From assembly GCA_024681775.1 (NCBI GenBank), contig JAILAF010000121.1:1-32205 (forward strand): a stretch of DNA of 32,205 bases, written 5' to 3'. Below are positions 8,615 through 16,130 of the stretch, piece by piece. The position numbers were made by a program, and so were the translations under genes. The DNA comes from Lachnospiraceae bacterium. Lineage in GTDB: Bacteria; Bacillota; Clostridia; Lachnospirales; Lachnospiraceae. The notes under the pieces are model-generated. The model did no database searches, was not told the origin of the DNA, and saw nothing but the letters and a program-made list of their open reading frames with translations. The first letter of the stretch is position 1; each line of letters begins with the position of its first letter.

Positions 8615-9185
8615 TCTGTGATCCGCCTTTTCGGTTGTACAGGTTCATGGCTTCGTCGGTACCTTGGGATACGATGCAGAGCGCCGCATCCCGGGCCAGG
8701 TCCATGGCTTCCTCCAGCACTTTTCGATCCTCACCCCCCGGGCGTCCCAGCACATGGTCCACGAGGTCTCCCTTGCCGCAGTCTCCCACGCCCACCCGGA
8801 CTCTGGCGAAGGTATCGGTGCCCAGGCACTGGATGATGTTCTTTAAGCCGTTATGGCCTCCTGCGCTGCCCTTTTTCCGCACCCGGATACTGCCCAGGGG
8901 CAGGGCCACGTCGTCGGAGATCACGATGATGTGCTCCGGCTCGATGCGGTAGTAGGCCGCCAGGGCGCCGATGCTCTCACCGCTCAGGTTCATGTAGGTC
9001 TGGGGCTTGACCAGGAGGATCTTCTCCCCCTGATAGATGCCGGTGCCCACTTTGGCCCGGAGCTTGGTGCCAAAGGAGCCTACGCCCAGCTTCTCCGCGA
9101 TGCGGTCCAGGACGTCAAAGCCCACATTGTGCCTGGTGTGTTCGTATTCCTTGCCCGGATTCCCCAGGCCTGCGATCATGATCAT
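8589..9185 (-). CDS. pth: Peptidyl-tRNA hydrolase
   Basis: Frees tRNA from peptidyl-tRNA dropped by ribosomes. The N terminus IMIAGLGNPGKEYEHTRHNVGFDV is the family start and holds the conserved Asn and the catalytic His (in TRHNVGF); further on are KPQTYMNLSG and the GSAGGHNGLKNI block. From the ATG at 9183-9185 the protein is 198 residues, normal for Pth. The ORF stays open upstream, and an ATG at 9231-9233 has a better GGGAGG site, which would add 16 basic residues; I chose the shorter start by family length. A start at 9278 would lie inside the spoVG terminator and is unlikely. The 3' end overlaps mfd by 26 bases, a common Bacillota arrangement. Confidence 0.95.
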   Translation of the reverse strand: MIMIAGLGNPGKEYEHTRHNVGFDVLDRIAEKLGVGSFGTKLRAKVGTGIYQGEKILLVKPQTYMNLSGESIGALAAYYRIEPEHIIVISDDVALPLGSIRVRKKGSAGGHNGLKNIIQCLGTDTFARVRVGVGDCGKGDLVDHVLGRPGGEDRKVLEEAMDLARDAALCIVSQGTDEAMNLYNRKGGSQNESTASAP

Positions 9186-9261
9186 GTTCTCGTTTTTCCC
9201 TTTTCGTAATTTCTCAAGCAGCCTTTGCAGCATGGGTCCTCCCGGCAGATCTTTTGACATA

Positions 9262-9299
9262 GAAAAAACCCTCCGCAAGGTTACCTCACGGAGGTTTTC
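9262..9299 (-). terminator. Terminator of spoVG
   Basis: On the minus strand AAAACCTCCG pairs with CGGAGGGTTTT across a 13-base loop (plus-strand arms about 9264-9275 and 9289-9298, one bulged base) and a run of six T follows. It is 31 bases after the spoVG stop and just before pth, so pth must have its own promoter or depend on readthrough. Confidence 0.85.
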
Positions 9300-9329
9300 T
9301 CCTGTTTTGTATGAGACCTGAGACCTGCT

Positions 9330-9596
9330 TTACTGCTCAGTCTCGGAAGCTTCCTCGTAAGCCTTCAGCACGATCTGCTGGATCCGCTCACGGGTACTGC
9401 TCTGGATGGGATGCGCGATGTCGCGGTATTCACCGTCGCCCGTCTTTTTGCTGGGCATGGCGATGAAGAGTCCCTTCTCTCCTTCGATGATCTTGATGTC
9501 ATGCACCACGAATTCATCGTCCAGAGTGATGGACGCTACAGCCCGCAATTTTCCTTCCGCGGTCAGCTTCCTTACACGCACGTCTGTGATCTGCAT
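9330..9596 (-). CDS. spoVG: Septation/sporulation regulator SpoVG
   Basis: An 88-residue SpoVG, a small conserved RNA- and DNA-binding regulator that affects sporulation, division and surface genes in Bacillota. Family features: N terminus [11 protein letters not shown], then the core [18 protein letters not shown] and [23 protein letters not shown]. Length fits the family (about 85-100). The ATG has a GAGGGGG site. Its own terminator follows, so it looks like a single-gene unit; in B. subtilis the gene is transcribed from a sigma-H promoter, but I cannot point to a clear one here. Confidence 0.96.
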   Translation of the reverse strand: MQITDVRVRKLTAEGKLRAVASITLDDEFVVHDIKIIEGEKGLFIAMPSKKTGDGEYRDIAHPIQSSTRERIQQIVLKAYEEASETEQ

Positions 9597-9645
9597 AGTT
9601 TTGTCCCCCTCGCTGTAGATTGATTCCGACGTTCATTCGGAACCC

Positions 9646-9674
9646 GGTATTACCCTCCTATGCAGGATAATACC
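9646..9674. repeat. Hairpin repeat copy A upstream of spoVG
   Basis: Imperfect inverted repeat with 13-base arms (ggtattaccctcc and gcaggataatacc, two mismatches) and a 3-base loop. It is related in sequence to a second hairpin at 9724-9752: both have the frame GGyATTAcCC...GGATAATrCC. On the minus strand copy A lies in the spoVG upstream region and exposes an AGGAGGG sequence in its right half. Confidence 0.6.
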
Positions 9675-9723
9675 CGCTTCCTCATGCTCCGCAGGTCACG
9701 GGGGATGAACAGATATCGTAGGG

Positions 9724-9752
9724 GGCATTACCCCGCGGTGCGGGATAATGCC
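9724..9752. repeat. Hairpin repeat copy B after glgD, possible terminator
   Basis: Inverted repeat with 12-base arms (ggcattaccccg and cgggataatgcc, one mismatch) and loop CGGTG, located 16 bases after the glgD stop. It may end glgD transcription, but no T run follows on the minus strand (CCCCTACG), so it would be a poor intrinsic terminator. It is a sequence relative of the hairpin at 9646-9674. Confidence 0.6.
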
Positions 9753-9767
9753 TGCTCTCTGATTTTC

Positions 9768-10886
9768 TTAGAGTACGTATCTCTCATTGCGCTCCACCAC
9801 GATACGGATGCCGTCATCGCCGGAATAGTAGGAGCCGCCGCGGATGGTGCTGTGGCTCTCGACGATGCAGTTCTCGATGGTGGTGTTGTCTCCGATGTAG
9901 ACATCGTTCAGGATGATGCAGTTCCGGATCACGCAATTGTTGCCGATGTAGCTGGCTTTAAAGACCACCGAATCCTCCACAACCCCGTTCACGATACACC
10001 CGCTGGAAATGAGGCTGTTACGGATCCTTGCACCTGGATTGTACTTTGCCGGAGGCAAATCGTCAACCTTTGAATAGATATTTGGATACTCTTTGAAGAA
10101 ATATTGTCTCACCTCAGGCTTCAAAAAGTCCATGTTGGTGCGGAAGAAATCCTCTATGGAGGCGATATTTACCCAATAGTCCGTGATCTTGAAGCCGTAG
10201 ATCCGCTTCACGTCCTTGTACCGGATCAGGATGTCCCGGACGAAATCGTAGCGGTCCTCCTCGGCACTCTTCTCCACCATCTCGATGAGCATGCGGCGGC
10301 GGATCACATAGATGCCGCAGGAGATGGTATTGGTCTTGGGCTTTAAGGGCTTCTCCTCCAGGTCCACGATGCGGGAGTCCTCGTTCATGGAGACGGTGCC
10401 GTATCTGCTCAGGTCGCTGCCCTCCGGCATGTCTCTGCAGACCACGGTGATATCCGCTTTTTTCGCGATGTGATATTCCAGGAGCTTGTTGAAGTCCATC
10501 TTGTAGACGCAGTCGCCGGATGCGATGACCACATAGGGCTCATGACTGCTCTTCAAGAAGCTCAGGTTCTGGTAGAGGGAATCCGCAGTCCCGCGGTACC
10601 AGCTGCTGTTGTCATTGGTCATGGCCGGTGTCATGACATAGAGTCCGCCCTGCTTACGGCCGAAGTCCCACCACTTGGAGGAGTTCAGATGGGTGTTGAG
10701 GCTCCCCGCGTTAAACTGGGTAAAGACCGCCACCTTCTGAATGTGGGAATTGGACATATTGCTCAGGGTGAAATCGATGCTGCGGTAGCTCCCCGCAATG
10801 GGCATCGCACACACGGCCCGCTTCTGGGAAAGCTGGCCCATACGATGATTGTTGCCTCCCGCCAAAATGATTCCGATCGCTCTCAT
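9768..10886 (-). CDS. glgD: GlgD, glucose-1-phosphate adenylyltransferase-like subunit
   Basis: A 372-residue GlgD, the partner of GlgC in Bacillota ADP-glucose pyrophosphorylase, which makes ADP-glucose for glycogen. It has an N-terminal nucleotidyltransferase domain (IGIILAGGNNHRMGQLSQKRA near the start) and a C-terminal left-handed beta-helix with hexapeptide-like repeats (YIGNNCVIRNCIILNDVYIG). The pyrophosphorylase loop is degenerate: GGNNHRMG instead of GGxGxRLxxLT, as usual in GlgD, which mainly modulates GlgC. The ATG has a GGAGGT site 5 bases upstream. It follows glgC by 53 bases, so both are probably cotranscribed. Confidence 0.96.
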   Translation of the reverse strand: MRAIGIILAGGNNHRMGQLSQKRAVCAMPIAGSYRSIDFTLSNMSNSHIQKVAVFTQFNAGSLNTHLNSSKWWDFGRKQGGLYVMTPAMTNDNSSWYRGTADSLYQNLSFLKSSHEPYVVIASGDCVYKMDFNKLLEYHIAKKADITVVCRDMPEGSDLSRYGTVSMNEDSRIVDLEEKPLKPKTNTISCGIYVIRRRMLIEMVEKSAEEDRYDFVRDILIRYKDVKRIYGFKITDYWVNIASIEDFFRTNMDFLKPEVRQYFFKEYPNIYSKVDDLPPAKYNPGARIRNSLISSGCIVNGVVEDSVVFKASYIGNNCVIRNCIILNDVYIGDNTTIENCIVESHSTIRGGSYYSGDDGIRIVVERNERYVL

Positions 10887-10939
10887 AAGTTACCTCCGGA
10901 TCTTTCCGATTTTCTCTGCCTTCGGGGTCAGGAAGACGG

Positions 10940-12208
10940 TCATTCGTCCGACTTGATCAGGGTCCTGCCGCTGGGAAGATAAGCGTTCTCAAAATCCTCC
11001 GGCGTCATGATGCCGTAGACCACGGTGTTTTTCCCCACACTGACATTGTCGGGGATGATACTCTTTTCACCCACGGTGACCAGCCCGTGGTTGTAGATCC
11101 CGGGTGCGGTGTCGTTGTCCTTCTCCTCACCCACGCCCAGCTTCACGCCGGAGCCGATCTTCACGTTCTCCGCCACGATGCCCTTGTAGATCTCGGATCC
11201 CGCGCCCACTTCCGTCTCATTCATGATGATGGAATCCCGGACGATGGCGCCGGGGCCGACGGTGACATTGCAGCCCAGGACGGAATTGTATACCTGCCCG
11301 TAGATCTCGCTGCCCTCGCCGATGATGCAGCGCTCCACCACAGAGTCCGGTGCAAAATACTGGGGCGGCTGGATCTCGCTGTTGGTATAGATCTTCCAGT
11401 ACTCCTCATAGAGGTTGAACTCGGGGACGATGTCGATGAGCTCCATATTGGCTTCCCAATAGGAATTCAGGGTACCCACGTCCTTCCAGTAGCCGTTGAA
11501 TTCGTATGCATAGAGGGGGGAGCCCTTCTCCTTGCAGTAGGGGATCACGTGCTTGCCGAAATCCAGGTTGGCCTGGTCCTTGTTCTCCAGCAGGGCGTTC
11601 TTTAAGGTCTCCCAGTTGAAGATGTAGATGCCCATGCTGGCCAGATTGCTGCGGGGATGGGCGGGCTTTTCCTCGAAGTCGTTGATGCGCTTATTGTCAT
11701 CCGCGATCATGATGCCGAAGCGGGATGCCTCCTCCATGGGAACGGGCATGACGGCGATGGTCACCTCCGCGCCCTTGCTCTTGTGGAAGTCCAGCATCAC
11801 CTCGTAATCCATCTTGTAAATGTGGTCACCGGAAAGGATCAGCACATAGTCGGGATGGAAGCTCTCCATATACTCCAGGTTCTGGTAGATGGCATTGGCG
11901 GTGCCGGTATACCATTCGCTGTTGGTACTCTTCTCATAGGGCGGCAGCACACTGACGCCGCCGATGTTCCGGTCCAGATCCCAGGGGATACCGATGCCGA
12001 TATGGGTATTCAGCCGCAGAGGGCGGTACTGGGTCAGGACGCCCACCGTATCCACTCCGGAATTGATACAATTCGAGAGAGGAAAATCAATGATCCTGTA
12101 TTTCCCGCCGAATGCAACTGCAGGCTTTGCCACTTTGGATGTCAGCACCCCCAGACGGCTTCCCTGTCCTCCTGCCAAAAGCATTGCGATCATTTCCTTT
12201 TTAATCAT
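10940..12208 (-). CDS. glgC: Glucose-1-phosphate adenylyltransferase GlgC
   Basis: A 422-residue catalytic ADP-glucose pyrophosphorylase (glucose-1-phosphate + ATP to ADP-glucose + PPi), first committed step of glycogen synthesis, cytoplasmic. The nucleotide loop [15 protein letters not shown], the RIIDFPLSN block, the [11 protein letters not shown] metal site and the [10 protein letters not shown] substrate site are all intact, unlike GlgD. The C-terminal half is the beta-helix domain ([20 protein letters not shown]). I start it at the ATG at 12206-12208, after GAGGTG with 5-6 base spacing; an ATG 15 bases upstream lacks a ribosome site. It is the first gene of the glgC-glgD unit, preceded by an AT-rich promoter region. 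Confidence 0.97.
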   Translation of the reverse strand: MIKKEMIAMLLAGGQGSRLGVLTSKVAKPAVAFGGKYRIIDFPLSNCINSGVDTVGVLTQYRPLRLNTHIGIGIPWDLDRNIGGVSVLPPYEKSTNSEWYTGTANAIYQNLEYMESFHPDYVLILSGDHIYKMDYEVMLDFHKSKGAEVTIAVMPVPMEEASRFGIMIADDNKRINDFEEKPAHPRSNLASMGIYIFNWETLKNALLENKDQANLDFGKHVIPYCKEKGSPLYAYEFNGYWKDVGTLNSYWEANMELIDIVPEFNLYEEYWKIYTNSEIQPPQYFAPDSVVERCIIGEGSEIYGQVYNSVLGCNVTVGPGAIVRDSIIMNETEVGAGSEIYKGIVAENVKIGSGVKLGVGEEKDNDTAPGIYNHGLVTVGEKSIIPDNVSVGKNTVVYGIMTPEDFENAYLPSGRTLIKSDE

Positions 12209-12245
12209 ATGGACACCTCGCATTTCCGGAACTTATTTTGAAGAT

Positions 12246-12274
12246 ATTGTATCATTATTTTCAGTTTTTTAGAA
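12246..12274 (-). promoter_or_regulatory. Possible glgC promoter (extended -10)
   Basis: On the minus strand TGATACAAT gives an extended -10 (hexamer at 12246-12251) with a weak -35 TTCTAA (12269-12274) at 17 bases. The whole stretch 12224-12343 is far richer in A and T than the surroundings, as expected for a promoter region. No other feature is visible in it. Confidence 0.4.
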
Positions 12275-12343
12275 TATTATCGACAGAAAATTCTAAATTT
12301 TTAATAATTTTTTAGACAAATTCACTATAGCAGGGCAGTAAAA

Positions 12344-12369
12344 ACGGAGCAGAGAACTCTCTGCCCCGT
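12344..12369 (-). terminator. Terminator of the xylanase-esterase gene
   Basis: 12-base arms (acggagcagaga and tctctgccccgt) around a 2-base loop, with one G-U pair. The minus strand continues TTTTA and the plus strand TCGTTTTTT, so it can work both ways. It lies about 50 bases after the GH10 fusion stop. Confidence 0.85.
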
Positions 12370-12416
12370 CGTTTTTTCTGATTTTTGATCCTTTGTTCTA
12401 TCAGCCCGCTCCTGCT

Positions 12417-14495
12417 TTACAGAACGCCGGTGATGCGGCGGATCCAGGCCCAGGCCAGGTCCGTCCACTTCCCCACATCCTCCAGAAAGCTGTAATCCAC
12501 GCCGTAAACAGGCTCCTCATGGCCGCCGAAGAACTGGTCCGTGATCTCCGCCCGGCGCTGCTCGGTCACGTCTACGCCCTTGCCTTCCTTCACGGCGAAG
12601 GCTGCCCGCATGCACTGCTCCATGGTGTAGTCACCGCCGGACCAGCCTGCGAACTGCTCTCTGCTGGCCACGGAGAGGCCATGCCCTCCGGTAGGGAACA
12701 CATGGTGGGCGAAGGGAATGTTTTTCTCCAGAAGCGCCTCCGCAAAAAGGTAGGTATTCTGCACCGGCACCAGATCGTCGGTCCTGGTCTGCCACAGGAA
12801 GCAGGGAGGGGTATTCTCCTTCACCTGCTTCTCCAGACAAAAGTACTCCAGCTCCGCGGGATCCGGGTCATTCCCCAGCAGGGCCCGCATGGAGTCCGGA
12901 TGGGTGTACTTGCCGCTCGTCAGTACGGGATACGCCAGGATGACGCCGTCCGGTCTGTCGGAAATGCCCTTGTAGAGCGGATTCTCCTCAGGCATCTCAT
13001 CAAAGTGGACTGCCAGGCTGCCGCAAACGTGTCCGCCTGCGGAGAAGCCGCAGATAAAGATCTTTTTTCCGTCGATGCCGTACTCCGCACCGTGCCTGCG
13101 CAGGCCGCGGACCGTACGGGAAATGTCCCGCAGGGGCTGCTTTTTCAGGGGTACGGACATGGTGATGTCGGTGGTGTAGGACAGGACAAAGACGTTCATG
13201 CCCAGGCGGTAGAACACATTGGCCACCAGCTCGCCCTCGTGGGGCACAGTCATGCAGTAGCCGCCGCCGGGAACCACCACCATGCAGTCGTGCTTTTCCG
13301 CATCGTTGTGGACATAGGCCATGAGATTGGGGACAAAGCCGTAGGCGGCGGGGTAGTCATACTCCCCGTCCTCCCAGATGTTCTGCCGGAAGACCCGCAT
13401 CTCTCCCTGGGGCTTCTGGGCCGTTTCAAAATCCTCCTCCGGCCAGTGGGGCTCCCAGGGATCAACCCGGTCCGCGGGAACTGCCACCTTCAGCACTTCG
13501 TAATATGCCTGTTTCGCCTCGCACTTTCCATGGAAGAGCAGCGGGAAGCTGGGCTCTTTCCGGAAGCCGGGCAGCCAGCTGTCCTCGTCCCGCAGGTTCC
13601 AGAAGGTGACAGAGGTGATGTCTGCCTTGCCGGTTTTTTTCGCTTCCACATAGATCCGGAAGAAGGCGGCATAGCGCTCTGCCAGGGCCTGCATCGCGCT
13701 TTCGGACCCGTCATTGCAATGCATGTCCAGCTCGGTGATCTGGACCTGGAGCCCCAGGGCACCGTACATCTCCAGGGCGGTGCGGTACTCGCCCAGGTCC
13801 GGATGGTCCATCAGCAGGTGGGACTGCATGCCCATGCCGTCCACCAGCTTCCGCTCCATGAGGGGCTTTAAGATCTTTTCGATGATCAGGTCCCGCTTCC
13901 AGGGCTGGGCCGTCTCATAGTCATTGTAGAAAAGGGACACGCCGGGATCAGCGTATTTCCTGGCAAAGGTAAAGGCCTGCTCCACAAAGTCCGTTCCCAC
14001 CAGGGTGGACCAGAGGGACTTGCGGAAGTCGCCCTCGTCGATGGCCTCGTTCACCACATCCCAGGCGTAGATGATGCCGGGATACTCCGTCTGGACGAAT
14101 TCCAGAACGCCCTTGATGTAGCTCTCCAGGCGGGCCAGCATGGTCTCTCTGTCCGCGTAGGGCAGATTCTCATTGTAGCCCTGCCGGAAAAACCACTTGG
14201 GGGTCTGGTTGTGCCACACCAGGGTATGGCCGCGCATTTTCATCCCGGAAGCCCTGGCATACTCCAGGTAGGGAATGGCCCTGTCAAAGGTGAGAGCCGG
14301 AGCGCGGTCGTATTTTTCCGGATCGGATTTGTTCGTATCCCGATCCAGGAAAAACATGGGCTTCATGTCATTCTCCGCCGTAAAGCTGCTAAACTGCTCC
14401 GACAGGAGCTTCAGATGCGCGGGGGTGCGGAGGTTGTGCCCGGAAATGGCTGCACCCACCTTAAAATACGGTTCAAATGCGGTCTTCAGATTCAT
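12417..14495 (-). CDS. Bifunctional GH10 endo-beta-1,4-xylanase with C-terminal alpha/beta-hydrolase (acetyl-xylan esterase-like)
   Basis: A 692-residue fusion. Residues about 1-340 are a GH10 xylanase: substrate-site HTLVWHNQTP, acid/base Glu in WDVVNEAID, nucleophile Glu in QITELDMH. Residues about 380-690 are an alpha/beta-hydrolase of the acetyl-xylan/feruloyl esterase type: oxyanion-hole VVVPGGGY, nucleophile Ser in GFSAGGH, Asp in TRTDDLVPV and His in TGGHGLS. Both active sites look complete. There is no signal peptide, so it likely acts in the cytoplasm on imported, substituted xylo-oligosaccharides, like intracellular GH10 enzymes of Geobacillus and Paenibacillus. Start at ATG 14493-14495, after AAAGGAG at 6 bases; the ORF runs further upstream, but that part covers the dapF terminator. 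It is flanked by terminators on both sides. Confidence 0.94.
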   Translation of the reverse strand: MNLKTAFEPYFKVGAAISGHNLRTPAHLKLLSEQFSSFTAENDMKPMFFLDRDTNKSDPEKYDRAPALTFDRAIPYLEYARASGMKMRGHTLVWHNQTPKWFFRQGYNENLPYADRETMLARLESYIKGVLEFVQTEYPGIIYAWDVVNEAIDEGDFRKSLWSTLVGTDFVEQAFTFARKYADPGVSLFYNDYETAQPWKRDLIIEKILKPLMERKLVDGMGMQSHLLMDHPDLGEYRTALEMYGALGLQVQITELDMHCNDGSESAMQALAERYAAFFRIYVEAKKTGKADITSVTFWNLRDEDSWLPGFRKEPSFPLLFHGKCEAKQAYYEVLKVAVPADRVDPWEPHWPEEDFETAQKPQGEMRVFRQNIWEDGEYDYPAAYGFVPNLMAYVHNDAEKHDCMVVVPGGGYCMTVPHEGELVANVFYRLGMNVFVLSYTTDITMSVPLKKQPLRDISRTVRGLRRHGAEYGIDGKKIFICGFSAGGHVCGSLAVHFDEMPEENPLYKGISDRPDGVILAYPVLTSGKYTHPDSMRALLGNDPDPAELEYFCLEKQVKENTPPCFLWQTRTDDLVPVQNTYLFAEALLEKNIPFAHHVFPTGGHGLSVASREQFAGWSGGDYTMEQCMRAAFAVKEGKGVDVTEQRRAEITDQFFGGHEEPVYGVDYSFLEDVGKWTDLAWAWIRRITGVL

Positions 14496-14519
14496 AGATG
14501 CTCCTTTCGGCGAAAGAAA

Positions 14520-14558
14520 ATACCTGCAACCGGCGGTCAATCCGCCACTTGCAGGTAT
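14520..14558 (-). terminator. Terminator of dapF / leader hairpin of the xylanase gene
   Basis: Outer arms atacctgcaa (14520-14529) and ttgcaggtat (14549-14558) are perfect; inner arms ggcgg and ccgcc add five pairs. On the minus strand the run TTTTCTTTC follows, so it should end dapF transcription. The xylanase ATG is only 25 bases further and no good promoter fits after it. Two TATGAT boxes (14557-14567) sit at its upstream edge; if used, the hairpin would be at the very 5' end of the xylanase mRNA. Confidence 0.75.
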
Positions 14559-14646
14559 CATATCATATACCGCCGGAAAAATGCGTATCATTCAGTCCGC
14601 AAAACTTATCAAATGTTATAATCCGGCACTCCGCCGGGAGGCGTTT

Positions 14647-15534
14647 TCAGATTTGGACCTCCCCCTCAAAGACGGTGGTGGCAGGACCTGTCATGAAGAC
14701 GGTGTCTGCCGCTCTGTCCCATCGGATCGCCAGGTCGCCGCCCCGGAGGGAGACCGTGACTTCCTCCTCGGTAAGGCCATTTAAGACGCAGGCCACAGCC
14801 ACGGCGCAGGCGCCGGTGCCGCAGGCCAGGGTCTCTCCGGACCCCCGCTCCCAGACCCGCATCTGCACATGCTTTCTGTCGATCACCCGGACGAACTCCG
14901 TATTCACCCGCTCCGGGAAGATCACATGGTGCTCAAAGGAAGGGCCCATCCGCTCCAGATCCAGGTCTTCCAGGGCGGGATCCTCCTCTCCCAGGAAGAT
15001 GACGCTGTGGGGATTGCCCATGGAGACGCAGGTCATGCGGTACTCCTTCCCCTCCACCAGAACGGGCATGTCCACTGCCCTGTGGGCATCCCGGTCTCTG
15101 GGGATCACGGGGATCTGCTCCGGCTCCAGGATGGGCGCACCCATATCCACCCGGACCTTCTCCACCGCTTTGCCGTTGGGATAGCCGGGAGCATCCTTGC
15201 AGATCAGCTTCAGGATGTGGGGCACCCCTGCACTGACCACGTTAATCTCTTCCTTGTCCGTGAGGCCCTTATCATAGACGAATTTCCCCACGCAGCGGAT
15301 GCCATTGCCGCACATTTTACCGCGGCTGCCGTCGGCATTGTACATCTCCATCTCAAAGTCCCCTTCCGCACAGGGGTTAATGAGGATCACCCCGTCACCG
15401 CCGATGCCGAAATGTCTGTCGGAGAGACGCACGATGAGGGCTTCTTTTTCCTCCCGGGATGCGGGGAGCTGCTCCCGCGCGGTGTCCACATAGATGTAAT
15501 CGTTGCCGCAGCCTTCCATTTTCGTGAATTTCAT
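14647..15534 (-). CDS. dapF: Diaminopimelate epimerase
   Basis: Turns LL- into meso-diaminopimelate for lysine and peptidoglycan synthesis; cytoplasmic and cofactor-free. The 295-residue protein has both catalytic cysteines: one in CGNGIRC near residue 73 and one in ACGTGACA near 237, plus the family start MKFTKMEGCGNDYIY. The ATG at 15532-15534 follows AAAGGA at about 6 bases; an ATG 18 bases upstream has no ribosome site. It comes right after the ANTAR regulator gene (23-base gap), so the nitrogen regulator and DapF are likely cotranscribed. A terminator lies downstream. Confidence 0.97.
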   Translation of the reverse strand: MKFTKMEGCGNDYIYVDTAREQLPASREEKEALIVRLSDRHFGIGGDGVILINPCAEGDFEMEMYNADGSRGKMCGNGIRCVGKFVYDKGLTDKEEINVVSAGVPHILKLICKDAPGYPNGKAVEKVRVDMGAPILEPEQIPVIPRDRDAHRAVDMPVLVEGKEYRMTCVSMGNPHSVIFLGEEDPALEDLDLERMGPSFEHHVIFPERVNTEFVRVIDRKHVQMRVWERGSGETLACGTGACAVAVACVLNGLTEEEVTVSLRGGDLAIRWDRAADTVFMTGPATTVFEGEVQI

Positions 15535-15557
15535 GATCATCCTTTCTGACAAAAGTG

Positions 15558-16094
15558 TCAGTTCATTAATGTCAGCACCTTCCTGGCGGTCTCCGTGATG
15601 GAACAGCCGCTGGTCATGCTGGTCCGCTGGAGATACCTGTGGGCCTCCTCCTCGGACATGTGGTTCCGCTCCATGAGGAGGGCCTTGGCATCCCGCAGGA
15701 GCTGTTCTTTTTTACCGCCGGTGTCCGGTGTCCCCTTCCTGCGGCGCTCCCTGCCCCCGGAAAGGAGCATCCGGACGGACCCGATCAGGTCCTCCGTCTG
15801 CAGGGGCATGGACAGGCACAGCATACCGGCAGGGTCTCCCTCCGCGATCTGTCTGCGAGTAGCCAGCACCAGCATCTCCACCTCGGGCGCAAGGAGCTCC
15901 CGGAGCTCCGTACAGGGCATGTCCACCAGCCTGACGCTGCAGATCACGATGCCCCGGTCCAGATCGTCACATGCCGCCAGGACCTGGGATGCGGTGGTAC
16001 AGACGCTGAGCACGGAAAAGCCGCTGCGCACCAGGATGCTGCGCAGGCTCCTGCCGTCCTCTTCCTTCGGCAGGGCAACGATGATATTTTCCAT
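15558..16094 (-). CDS. ANTAR-domain RNA-binding regulator with degenerate receiver domain
   Basis: A 178-residue protein. The C-terminal part (about 110-175, with KALLMERNHMSEEEAHRYLQRTSM) is an ANTAR domain, which binds paired hairpins in leader RNA to prevent termination. The N-terminal part looks like a response-regulator receiver, but where the phosphate-accepting Asp is expected (GIVICSVRL) there is Ser, so normal phosphorylation is unlikely. It is next to glnA (36-base gap); a glnA-linked ANTAR antiterminator (NitR) controls nitrogen genes in solvent-forming clostridia, so a nitrogen role is probable. The ATG at 16092-16094 has AAGGAGG 8 bases before it. I saw no convincing two-hairpin ANTAR target directly upstream of glnA. 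Confidence 0.85.
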   Translation of the reverse strand: MENIIVALPKEEDGRSLRSILVRSGFSVLSVCTTASQVLAACDDLDRGIVICSVRLVDMPCTELRELLAPEVEMLVLATRRQIAEGDPAGMLCLSMPLQTEDLIGSVRMLLSGGRERRRKGTPDTGGKKEQLLRDAKALLMERNHMSEEEAHRYLQRTSMTSGCSITETARKVLTLMN

Positions 16095-16130
16095 CCGCCC
16101 CACCTCCTTCCCTGTTCGGGCCTTTCACAC

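Noticed and set aside
9186-9278. Longest upstream start of pth
   Set aside because: The first codons would lie inside the spoVG terminator, and the family normally starts close to the AGLGNP motif.
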